Both the position numbers and the translations under genes were made by a program. A DNA stretch of 64,000 nucleotides from Fistularia commersonii (Eukaryota > Chordata > Actinopteri > Syngnathiformes > Fistulariidae). Positions within the stretch are counted from its first letter, which is position 1. Every line of letters starts with the position of its first letter. Below are positions 24,528 to 34,829 of this stretch, in pieces. The stretch spans positions 26,367,892 to 26,431,891 of the forward strand of contig JBBMNZ010000003.1 in NCBI GenBank assembly GCA_037954325.1, given 5' to 3'. Under the pieces are notes generated by a model. That model saw nothing but the letters and a program-made list of their open reading frames with translations. It ran no database searches and was not told where the DNA came from.

Positions 24528-26186
24528 ATGATGCGCCTCTTCACCTGCCGGGGTCTCGCCGCGCTCCGGGAAGACTTCCGGTTTGTGGCATCCCGCGTCA
24601 CCGAATGGCCTTTTCTAAGTTTATATTCCGCGGACATTCCTCGCCACCGTCGAGCGGTCGCCCCTTGCCGCCACTTGAACGCCGGGGGGCCGGGGGAGAG
24701 GCCGGCCGTGGACTTGGAGAAATGGAAATCCGTGATGAGATCTCAGGCTGCTCCTGCGGTGAAGGAGCGGCATCTCCAGGAGGAGGAGCCGAGCGATGAG
24801 GATGAAGGTCCCGGGGAGGCCGAGGGGGGATCCAAAGACACCCTGGAGGCCACACGGGATCTGGTGGTGATGTGGCGTCAAGCCGGGAAGCTCGTTCCTC
24901 AAGAGATGACCGATGAAGACCTCCGGACGCTGGCAGAGCTCACCACCAAGTCCTCCAAGAGGAAGTACCTGAAGTACCTGGCCATCAAGGAGGGCCACAA
25001 GAAAGCCCGTAAAGACAAACAGCAGCAGAGGAAGGCGGCCCGGGAGGCCTCGCTGGAGCAGAGAAGACAAGAGGAAGGGGACGAGCAGAAGGAGCTGAAG
25101 AATTCCTTCCTGCTGCAGTTCTGGGGCCGGACGCTGGACCGGCTGCTGGGCTGGAGGAGCGCCCAGGCCATGGTGTTCGGCCAGCCGCTGCTCTTCGACA
25201 TGAGCTACGAGGCCAACATGAGCAAGCGGGAGATGGAGAACACGGTGAGTCAGCTGATGGAGGTGGAAGGGTGGAACCGTCGCGCCTCCGATCCCTTCCA
25301 CCTGCACTTCTGCAACCTGCGGCCGGACGGAGCCTACAAGGAGGAGCTCGTCAAACGTTACGGCGAGGAGACCTGGGACCGCCTGCTGATCACCGGCACC
25401 GACCGGCCGCACGTGGAGCTGTTTCCCCGCGAACGCCTGGTGTACCTCACCGCCGACTCCCCCAATGTTCTCCGCGCCTTCGACCACTCCAAGGTCTACG
25501 TCGTCGGCGCTCTGGTGGACCGCTCCATCCAGTCGGGCCTGTCGCTCGCCAACGCCAAGCGTCTGAACCTGGCCACGGCCCGCTTGCCGCTGGACGAGTT
25601 CCTCCACTGGGAGATGGGAGCCAAAAATCTGACTTTGGACCAGATGATCCGCATCCTGTTGACCGTCAAGGACACGGGGAAATGGGAGGAGGCGCTGAAG
25701 TTTGTGCCGAGGAGAAAGCACGACGGCTTCCACCGACCGCACGGAGAGGTCAGGGGTGAAAGCATCGGGCGGAGCGCGGCCACGTCACCCAGCCAGGAAC
25801 CCAAGAACAGACCATCATTTAGAAAGGAGGAACGAGCTCCACCCACGTTCTTCAGAGGCCCCGGGTTTGACAGAACGGACCGAGGGTCTGCAGCCTCCAG
25901 AGGACCTGCAGCCTTTGGAGGACCTGCAGCTTCCAGAGAACCTGTAGACTCCAGAGGACCTGCAGCCTTCGGAGGACCTGCAGCCTCCAGAGGACCTCCA
26001 GCTTCCAGAGAACCTGTAGACTCCAGAGGACCTGCAGCTTCCAGAGAACCTGTAGACTCCAGAGGACCTCCAGCTTCCAGAGGCAGAGAGCATAAACAGG
26101 TTACCACCAGGGTTCGGGGCTCGGTCAGAAAACTCATGGAGGAGAGAAAGATGGGGAGCAGCAGGCTCTGGTGGGGCAGTGAGTGA
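24528..26186 (+). CDS. trmt10c: Mitochondrial RNase P protein 1 / tRNA m1R9 methyltransferase
   Basis: Subunit of mitochondrial RNase P and of the tRNA position-9 methyltransferase. A single uninterrupted coding exon of 552 aa; the human protein is 403. The Arg-rich start suggests a mitochondrial targeting signal. A charged coiled coil (about 130-185) precedes the SPOUT methyltransferase domain (about 200-395), with FDMSYEANMSKREM, LHFCNLRPDG, LITGTDRPHVELFPRERLVYLTADSPNVL and VYVVGALVDRSIQSGLSLANA. After KFVPRRKHDGF, near the normal family end, about 150 further residues follow. They include six-residue repeats of the types GPAASR and EPVDSR, encoded by an 18-bp minisatellite at about 25896-26093. 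The tail is in frame and ends in a normal stop, so it may be translated. The second Met is also a possible start. Confidence 0.95.
   Translation: MMRLFTCRGLAALREDFRFVASRVTEWPFLSLYSADIPRHRRAVAPCRHLNAGGPGERPAVDLEKWKSVMRSQAAPAVKERHLQEEEPSDEDEGPGEAEGGSKDTLEATRDLVVMWRQAGKLVPQEMTDEDLRTLAELTTKSSKRKYLKYLAIKEGHKKARKDKQQQRKAAREASLEQRRQEEGDEQKELKNSFLLQFWGRTLDRLLGWRSAQAMVFGQPLLFDMSYEANMSKREMENTVSQLMEVEGWNRRASDPFHLHFCNLRPDGAYKEELVKRYGEETWDRLLITGTDRPHVELFPRERLVYLTADSPNVLRAFDHSKVYVVGALVDRSIQSGLSLANAKRLNLATARLPLDEFLHWEMGAKNLTLDQMIRILLTVKDTGKWEEALKFVPRRKHDGFHRPHGEVRGESIGRSAATSPSQEPKNRPSFRKEERAPPTFFRGPGFDRTDRGSAASRGPAAFGGPAASREPVDSRGPAAFGGPAASRGPPASREPVDSRGPAASREPVDSRGPPASRGREHKQVTTRVRGSVRKLMEERKMGSSRLWWGSE
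25896..26093 (+). repeat. 18-bp coding minisatellite in trmt10c
   Basis: About eleven imperfect 18-bp units (consensus GGACCTGCAGCTTCCAGA, with a variant GAACCTGTAGACTCCAGA) encode alternating GPAASR/GPAAFG and EPVDSR. Every unit is a multiple of three, so the frame is kept. Confidence 0.85.
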
Positions 26187-27052
26187 GCCCAGGTTCTCAC
26201 ACAGGTTCCTCCAGGAACTGTAAATACAGGTTTGTGGAAGAATCTGAACTCAGACTTGGAGCTTTGCTTTGGGGTTAAAAAGGTCTTGGTGTAAATTCAC
26301 ATTCAGAATAAAAGCAAATGTCAAGTGCTGAGAAGAAATAAAGGGTGAACGGTTTTAGCAGGAAGTCCAGAATCAGAAGAATCTTCACTTTAAGGTGCTC
26401 CATTCTTTAAATGTCAGATGGTCTCGCTTCTCGCTGAGAGGATGGAAGCGTGGGTTCTGCTCTGCTGCCTAGAAACCAGACGTGTGGAAAGGTAGAAACC
26501 ACCTGATTCTTTATTTCCTCCTGACACCAAAGGTCATCTAAAACTTAGAAACACACAAAATATACAAATGGTAACTTTGGCATTCGGAGGTTTTCAGTCG
26601 TGACATTTCCAAAGTGTTTGCGAGGAAACGCTCATTTAAATAAAGGAGAAATGAAAAAAAACGGTTTAAATAGAGCTTCAAGTTTTGCTTTGAAACATCT
26701 CACGTTGTCCGACCACCGGGACGAAACTGCAGAAGCTTCCAGTGTTTCTGCGTGAAATGCTTCCACCACATTAAGCAGCACTTCAAGTGAAGAAAAGAAG
26801 ATGTTTGAAGGAGCTGAGGCTCCGTCTGGGCTGCTGCCACCAGGACCGGGAACACATCGGGACTCTTGGGGTTTCCTAAAGGTTGGTTGCGCGTTGCGGA
26901 CCGACCGCTGACAGAAGCTCAGCTCTTGCGTGAGAAGAAAAGCAGAACCCCTCAGAAGGCCTGCCAAGAGAACAAGACTTGGTCTCGAGTCTGCGGCGGT
27001 CGGTCGCAGCAGAGGCTCTGAGGGCGCTTGACGTCCGGCCAGCTTGGAGGAC
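26187..27052. other. Convergent 3' UTRs of trmt10c and blzf1
   Basis: trmt10c (+) and blzf1 (-) end towards each other. AATAAA signals near 26307 and 26337 fit trmt10c, and a TTTATT near 26510 fits a minus-strand signal for blzf1. No further gene was seen. Confidence 0.5.
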
Positions 27053-29852
27053 CTACAGCACCAGGATGTCCCCGGAGCAGCGCTCGCAGCAGTTGAAGGT
27101 GATGTTCTCGTAGCGGGTGTACGGGTGGAACCTGCCGATGCTCTTCTTGCTGCTCAGGAAGCCGGAGGCGGTCGGGTCCGGAGACTCCGCCTCCTTTTCC
27201 GAACCGGAAATAGGATCTAGAATCTTCAGCACCTGAGGTGGAAAAGCAGATCCGTTGACGCGGTCGGGTCCTGAAGACTAGAGGAGGTACTAGAAGAAGA
27301 ATCTACCTTCTCGGCCATCTTCTCCGCCGGCGTGCTGCATAGATGATCACCATCCGCTCCGCTGTTCTTCACCGCACGCCCTCCGCCGCTGCCCAGCAGG
27401 TGGGCGTTGATGGCGTCCGCTAGCTTGCGATTGGCCGCTGCCAGCTCTCCGGTGCTGAGGGGCTGCGCGCTGGGGTAGTAGGTCTGCTGCCGACCCCACT
27501 GCAGGGACACCAGCAGCTGCTCCAGGGACCTGGGGGGGCAGAGGGGTCAGGAGGAGGCCCGGACGTGGCCTCCGCGGAGAAACCATCCTTCCCCACAGAC
27601 CTGTGCGTCTGCACCATGTCCCCGGAGAACTCGTCGCGCTCCAGCAGCAGGTCCTGAATGGCTCCCTGCGCCTCCCTGGTCTGCCGCTGCAGCGTCGCTC
27701 TGGCGTTGGTCAGCTCCTCTGCCATGACCCTGCGGGGACGCGGAGAACGCCGTCATTTTCCGCGGCGGTGTCTTTGACAGGTGTTCCGACGGCGGGACGA
27801 ACGCGTCCGCCTCCGACCTGCTGGCCAGGAACTTGCTCCTCCACACGTCACACTGGATGCTCATGCGCTCCAGCTGCTCGGCGGTGTGCGACAGGCTGCG
27901 TCCCAGGGCCTCGTTCTCCAGGATCAGCTGGTTCTTCTCGCGGCTCAAACGCTCAAAATGGTACTGCAGGTCGTCGCCCACCGACGCCACCAGCAGTTTC
28001 TTCAGCTCCCGGTTCACCTGCCGCACGCAGGGAACTCGTTACGGGTTCGTCCCGAACCTCTGCACGTCTCGTGTCCGAGGCGTCCTTACCTCCGTCTGCA
28101 CCCTCAGCTGGTTGGACAGGCCCTCCTTGTCCTGCAGCAGCCGGCGCTCAGAGTTCTGCAGCTTCTCCAGCTGCCCCCTCCAGTCTTCCGCCGGGGGCGG
28201 CGGCGGCGTGCCTTGCTCTTGGGCGTCGTTCCCGGCCTCCCCCTTCCCCTCGGCGGCTCCCGCTCGGCTCCTTCTGCTGATGGCGGCGCGCGGGACCACG
28301 ATCCTCACGGCCTCCACCTCCGTGCAGGCCTCCCTGCTGACCTTGCCCAGGTGGAGCACGCCGCAGGGCTGTGGAGCGGCGGGGGAAGGGGGTCCAGATT
28401 TGGGGCTGTGTTTGGGGCTCGCCACCTTCAGGAGCGGCACGGCAGGCGGTCCCGGCGGCAGGGTTTCAGCGATGACCTCCAACACGGGCCGCGGCTTCTC
28501 GGTTTCCATGCCATCGCCGGCGACTCGGACAGGCACGCCGCCGGGAGCTGGGGGGAAACACACGGAGAGCAGAGCTCTTAGCAGGTTGGCATCGGCCTCC
28601 AGAGTCCAGAGGAAGGCGTTCACATTCCGCAAACATCCTGAGGCGCCGCAGTCTCGACCGCAAGGGTGGTGGAGCGACAACTCACAAGGAGATACATTCT
28701 GAGGAACATCTTTTAAAACATCATCTGAAAGCTTGGATCAAGGCTGGGTGATCCATGAAGAACCCTGTCCACGGCCACGACACTTTGCAATACATTTCCT
28801 GTGGTAAAATGTTGAGGAAATGATATTCTCATTATTATTCTTAGGACAGCTGGCTCTGTGATTTCTCTCAGGATGGAGACGTGGTGGAACGGAGAACATT
28901 TAAACTGTCGTCCGTCACGGACAGCCTGGACCTCCACCTCACAGTAGATAGACAGCGGAGCAGCTTCTCCAGCAGCACGTTACGGATCAGCTTTCCAACG
29001 CCATGATACAGGAAATCTTTCCGAGCTCTTGCTGTAACCCGATACAATAACTCACTAACCGGTGACTTCACATTGACACTTTGCTCATTATTTAAACCTG
29101 TGTATTGGTAAATATGGAGACTTTTTTGTTTACCATTACACTTTTACACTTCAGAGTTTATTTCTTTTAAATATTTTTAGCTGTCTTGTCCTAGTATGAC
29201 CTAAATAATTTCCTAAGCTTGGGAACATTAAAGTACATCTCATCTCATTATCGGCACCAATTTTGCGAGATAATTCTTCTCCTGAACTCCGAATCAGCAC
29301 CTCGATGCATACGAGGACAAATCCCCCGCTTCTTCTTGAAGTGCATCATTAAATATTTCAATGTTGTCCTGACTAACCTGACCAGCCTCTTCTACCTTAG
29401 TGACACTTTGTCAAACTCTTCACACGTTTCCTGCTTGCACTGACGAAAAATAAACATTTTGAATGCTTGAATCACACGATGTTTAAGCTCCTGTTGATAC
29501 TGCAGATAGATTTGAGATGAGCGGACGAGAACAACTTTATTTATCCAGAAGGAAATTGTTGTGCCAGAGTTTCAAGCAAAAACATAACAGTAATAGATAA
29601 TAGTAGGAAGGAGGGAGAATAAGAAAAACAATATAAATTGTCAAGGTTAAGGCTATCAAGTGTTTTAAGGTCTTAAGGATCTATACTGCAGATTCGTCCC
29701 AAGTCTGCAAAGGCCTAGAAAACGCATCGAATAAATGATTGAAGATTGATGGTGAAACCAGGAGGTTTAGGGAGCGAAGACGAGCATCTTTTATATTTTA
29801 AAAACACAACAACAGAGAGAAGGCGGCTGGTACCTCTGACGGCGGCGGTCAT
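27053..29852 (-). CDS. blzf1: Golgin-45 (basic leucine zipper nuclear factor 1)
   Basis: Medial-Golgi coiled-coil protein; in mammals it binds GRASP55 and Rab2 and maintains Golgi stacks. Six exons join in phase: 29834-29852 (MTAAVR), 28090-28547, 27818-28017, 27601-27729, 27307-27529 and 27053-27232, total 1209 bp (402 aa; human 400). Matches include GDGMETEKPRPV, KLQNSERRLLQDKEGLSNQL, NRELKKLLVASVGDDLQYHF, EQLERMSIQCDVWRSKFLAS, LCSTPAEKMAEKV and RYENITFNCCERC, with the C-terminal Cys pair kept and the last residues DILVL forming a PDZ ligand for GRASP. The third exon donor (GTCGGA) is weak. The tiny first coding exon lies 1.3 kb upstream across an intron full of LINE debris. Confidence 0.95.
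28830..29260 (+). mobile_element. LINE (L2/Rex1-like) 3' end
   Basis: Plus strand, blzf1 intron 1. Remnant coding of the type RKSFRALAVTRYNNSL occurs near 29010-29055, and the unit ends with ATTAAAGTACATCTCATCTC at 29228-29247. An ATAAAGTACATCTCATCTC tail is the usual 3' end of a fish LINE family. The 5' side is truncated. Confidence 0.5.
29530..29660 (-). repeat. Dispersed LINE/SINE tail, copy 1
   Basis: ACAACTTTATTTATCCAGAA followed by GGAAATTGTTGTGCCAGAGTT is shared with 63180-63240 (copy 2). Read on the minus strand it is a 3' tail with an AATAAAGTTGTTC-like end. It lies inside blzf1 intron 1. Confidence 0.55.
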
Positions 29853-30589
29853 GGTGGCGATCCGGTCCTCCGTCGAGTCGCTGGAATCCGGTTGTTTTTG
29901 GAGGAGTTTATTTCTTCGCCCTGGAAGAGTCCACGAAAAAACGACACCGCGTCAAAACCGGGATAACGGTGAGAAGCCGGAGGTATTAGCCGGTTAGCTC
30001 AGCTAGCTTGTCACTATTTACCGGCCGGTGGGTCACAGGGTTCCCCGCTCTAAGACACTTCCCGACTGAATATTAACTCTTTCAACGATAAATTAAGGAG
30101 GTAAAAATTGTAATTAAAGCGGAGGAAACTGTCTGAAAAGCCGGCGGTCCGGTCGAATGTTGTCCGCAGCGTCGAGCTGTTTACCGTCACCGGTCCGGTG
30201 ATACGTGGAGCAACGAGCCCCGCGTCCGGGCTGGCAGGAAGCGGCGGAGGGCTGCGCTCTGCTGCCGTACCAGAAACAACGGCGGACGGATAGTTCCGCT
30301 TTTAATTCCGACCGTTTGATAAGTTTTCTTAATTTATAAATTCATCTATCAACTATCTCACACCAATCGCCAATCATTGAATCTGACAGATTTTTTTTCC
30401 ACCCACAGGTGGAATAAATCCGCCAGTTGACGAGACGCGGAACCTTTATATCTTGCTATTGTTTGCACGCCGGACCAAAATACGGGTACACCGCTGTAGC
30501 TAACCGCATTATGTATTGAGCGCGTTGTATTGTATTGTTTTGTATTTTTTTATTATATTATATTGTTTTGTGTTGTGCACGCCGAAATC
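29853..30589. promoter_or_regulatory. Putative bidirectional promoter blzf1 / ercc5
   Basis: The start codons of blzf1 (-) and ercc5 (+) face away from each other across 737 bp. CpG-rich sequence at 30120-30300 is a plausible shared promoter. Layout-based inference only. Confidence 0.45.
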
Positions 30590-33500
30590 ATGGGAGTCCA
30601 CGGGCTGTGGAGACTGCTGGAGAGCACCGGGAAGCCCATCAACCCCGAGACTCTGGAGGGGAAGATCCTGGCCGTGGGTATCCTTTCTCGGCTGCAGTGT
30701 GTGTGTGTGTGATCCCGGTAAAGATGCAAACTCAGAAACACTTGAACACACCGAACAGATTCACGTAAAAATATAAGCAAAACGAATGCTATAAAGTAGA
30801 TTCTGTGTGGGAGTGAGGAGGATGGAGAGGAGCGGGAAGGAGTCCATCTGACGGGCAGCACAGGTTAGATGTTCTGGAGATAAAGTCACACTGAGAGGAT
30901 TTGGACAGAAGGGGGTGGAGAAGATCTGGGAGCAGCCCAAAGGAAAAGATTAGTTTTACACGATGGACCAATGACGGTTCTTGCACTAAACCAGGGGTGG
31001 GCGAACTTTTTGGTACATATATATACGATACATATATATTTTAAAAAAGAGCGTATTTGTTAACAGAACATATCACACTTCTCTGACATTTGCTTTGAAA
31101 ATAAAGCAGCTTGGTTTTGAAAGCTCTGACGTTTGCTTGCATTTCATGCACAAACCGTTTTTTCCCTTGTAACTTCACATCCAACTCATGCATGTTTGTC
31201 AGTGTGTCCACAGTAAAAGCTAAATCACAAAACCAATCTGTGTCATTCAGCTCAGGAAAATTCTCAAGTAGCTCCAAAAATGAAATATTCTCCTGTTTGA
31301 GCTCCAACATTCATTGATCCAATCATTCAATCGTTCACATAAAGTATAAATTCTGTACCAATCTGGCGGGCCGGATTAAAAAGGCCATAGTTTGCCCAGC
31401 CCTGCACTAAACTGTCCAGGGAACTCTGCTGCGACTCTTTATATTCAAATTCAAATGAGATATTAAATCGTTAAATCTCCTTTCACCTCAGTACCGGTAG
31501 ATTGCATCTGCCTGCACCGTATACTTTATTTGCTTATTGTGCCGTTTACCGTTAACACGCACGCTGTGTTTTATCTCATATTACCGTGGGAGAGAAACCT
31601 TGCCGATTCTAAAACGAGGGGTTTTGCCAGTTGTTTTGGGGTGTTGTTTTGGGGTCCCGTGTAAAGACTGGACCCTAACCAGACGCGGGCAGACATCAGC
31701 ATATGGCTGAACCAGGCGGTGAAGGGGGTCCGGGACCGGGACGGGAACAACGTCCAGAACGCACACCTGCTCACCCTCTTCCACCGCATCTGCAAGCTGC
31801 TGTTTTTCCGCATCCGTCCGGTGTTCGTGTTCGACGGCGACGCGCCGCTGCTGAAGCTGCAGACGCTGGTCAGTGCCGAGGTTTCCTCCGGAGGGTTCGG
31901 GTTCCTCCACGAGCTCCGGCGGATGAATGTGCGTGGCTTCGCCGCAGGCTCTGAGGAGACGCAGGAGGGAGGAGCTGAGCCAGGAGTCCAGGCAGACCAA
32001 CGAGAAGCTCCTCAAGACCTTCCTGAAGAGGCAGGCGATCAAGGCTGTGCTCGGGGACAGAAGGTGAGCCGCCCGTTCTGACGTTGGGGGAGAAGAAGAA
32101 AACCCGGACGAGCTTCTCGACTTGTCTCCGCTTCAGCGCCGAGCCTCCGCCCAGCCTCTCCAGCATCAGGAGGAACGAGGTGGACGACATGTACGTCCTA
32201 CCGGCCCTGCCTCCAGCCGAGGAGCCGGAGAGGAGCAGGTGGGGGGAGATCTGATGCAACGTACGGTCAGATGGAGCTGGACTGCAGCTCTGGTCGGCTG
32301 CATCCCCTCGACGCACTCCAACCTTCTTCTGCCACATTTCCTCCACTCATTCTCTGTGTCCTCACAGTTCAGAGGAGGAGGAGGAGGAGGAGGAGGAGGA
32401 GGAGGAGGACACACCTGAAGGTTACACCGCCTATCAGGTAAGATCTGCTCAAACATCACCGTCGACATCAGGGTGAGCTTCGTAGGAGCTTTTGGTGGCT
32501 GCGTCTCAGGGAGCGGACGTGTACGAAGACCCCGACGGCGTGGACATCAACTCGGAGGATTTCTCCAACCTGCCTCCGGAGATGAAGCACGAGATACTCA
32601 AAGAAATGAAAGAATTCTCCAAAAGACGGCGCACCATGTTCCACAAACCCCCCGAGGTACCCTCATCCTGGCTGGTCCTCCTCCTGGAAGGAGATGGTTA
32701 ACATCTACGCTCACCTCCTCTCCCCTGCTCCTAGAACTCGGGGGACTTCTCCCAGTACCAGCTGGCCGGCCTCCTGCAGAGGAACCTTCTGAACCAGCGC
32801 CTGGAGGGCGTGGAGAAGGAGATGAGCCAGCGCAGCGCCGGCGGCGCGCCGCAGATCCAGCAGGACGGGCCGAGTCACAGCATGGAGTCGCGGCGCCTGG
32901 TTTCAGAGGACAACTCCCACTACATCCTCATCACAGGTGGGTCTGCAGGACCTCCGGAGCTTCATCCTCTCCTGGAATGTGCGGTAACGATCGAGGCTCC
33001 TTCTTGGTCGCTCAGGCTCCTCCAAACCCCAGGAGACCCCGCAGAGCAGACCCGCCACGGCCGGCTGGTCCGGCACCTCCGTCTACGGCTCCAGGAGGAG
33101 GAAGGTGGACAGACCTGAGCCGCTGTGGCGCCCCGTCTCTGAGGAGGAGGAGGACCAGGACCAGGACCAGGACCAGGACCAGGGTCGCCATCCTGGAGAA
33201 CGGAAACCCCACGTCTCGGCTGAAGCCTCACCCCCCTCGCCGCGGACCGTGAAGGCCATCCGGGCCGCCATGAGCGAGGGCTCCGACGAGGAGGAGCCAG
33301 ACGGCTCCGTTTCTCCCAGGACTTTGTTGGCCATTCGGCGAGCTCTGGAGGTGCAGGAGGAGGAGGAGCACCAGGAGAAGGAGGTGAAGAAGAAGAAGAA
33401 GAAGGAGAGCAGCATCACCGCTCCACCCCAGGTGATCAGCAGCAGTTCAGAGGATGAGAGACAACCGGAGGTTCTTCCCTCTGGTTCTTCATCCAAAGAA

Positions 33501-34784
33501 GAAGATGTGCTGCAGAGCAGAGAAGACCTCAGCTCAGAGGAGGAGGAGGAGGAGGACGTCCGGTGGAAGAAGGTCCAGGTGCCGCGACCATCTAACGGAG
33601 GGTCCGGTGGACGAGAGCAGGAACAGAGGGAGCCAGAGGAGGTGCCTGAGAAGGCTGAGCAGATGAATGTGTGGACAGGAGGTGGAGAGCAGAGCCAGGA
33701 AGAGGAGGAGCCACGGAGAGAAGAACATCAACCTGGAGTGAAGGTGGAGGTTCCACCTCGGGGAACCGTCACGCCTGCGTCCGAGGGGCTCCTTGGGAAC
33801 CTTCTCGTCCGGTCGGAGGCCTCCTCAGGCCTGAGGAACGACACCAGTGAGGAGGAGGAGGAGGAGGAGGAGGAGCCGGACGGCAGCGAGGAAAGCGAAT
33901 CAGAAGGTACAAGATCCACACGATCCAGGATCTCCTGAAGGAGCGGGTTCTATCTAATGTCCATCTGCTCTCAGAGAGCCTGGTGGAGGTGCCGGAGGAG
34001 CTCCAGGAGGAGCTCCAGGAGGAGGACAGAGGCCAGAGCCCCGATGAAGAAGAGGGTGAGGAGGAAAGCTTGCCAGAAGTTCACCTGGATCCTGGAGAGC
34101 CTCCGACAGCTGAGGGAGAGGAGAAGAGGGAGGAGGAACCCAGCAGGAGCAACCAGTGGGAGGACTTCGACCTGGCAAGTGCTCTGTAGTTTGACCTAGA
34201 AAATCGAGATGAAGAACAGCTAGTTAGCTGCAGCTAGTTAATGACAGCGAGCGGAGGAGGGGCGGGGTTTACCCCGGACCAATCACAGGTCCACATGTAG
34301 AGACGCGCAAACATTCCCCCGCTCGTCCACACGTTCCACACCGGGAGGTCTCCGGTGGACCTCGGGAGGAAGCCGGAGAACCCTGAGGAACCCGGCGCGG
34401 ACACGGGGAGAACGTCTGACGACGCGGAGAGCGTTCCGAGAATTTGAGGCTTTTTCCAGAAGCAGATGGAGACGAAGCGAGAAGGTCCAGCCGCGTCTCC
34501 ACGGCGCACGTAGAAGTAACAGGAGTCCGACGAAGCTCTCAACACCTCGGGGCCACGAGCCGGGGGGGCGTCAGATGTTTCTGGGGTTCGGGGGCGACGG
34601 GCCGGGTGGGCGGAGCCTGACGGGGGTCCGGCATGTGTGCGGGTCTGCAGGAGGAGCTTCGGGCCTTGGAGACCTCCTTGCAGGAGGAGCAGAGCAGCTT
34701 GAGGGAGCAACGGCAGCAGCAGGAACGCATGGGCAACACCGTCAGCGGGCAGATGTACCTGGAGAGCCAGGTGAAGCCCAGGAG

Positions 34785-34829
<45 letters not shown>

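Larger units (their letters stand above)
30678..31692 (+). other. ercc5 intron 1, U12-type GT-AG
   Basis: The donor reads GTATCCTTT, a full match to the U12 5' splice consensus. Near the acceptor, ACCCTAAC lies about 14 bases before the AG, close to the U12 branch consensus and spacing. The join restores the codon for D in LAVDISIWL. The intron also hosts a LINE fragment and a hAT element. Confidence 0.75.

Noticed and set aside
24621..25742. 373-codon minus-strand frame opposite trmt10c
   Set aside because: It lies exactly antisense to a well-supported GC-rich coding exon, has no domain, and is rich in Leu/Gln/Val as expected from the complement of the coding strand.
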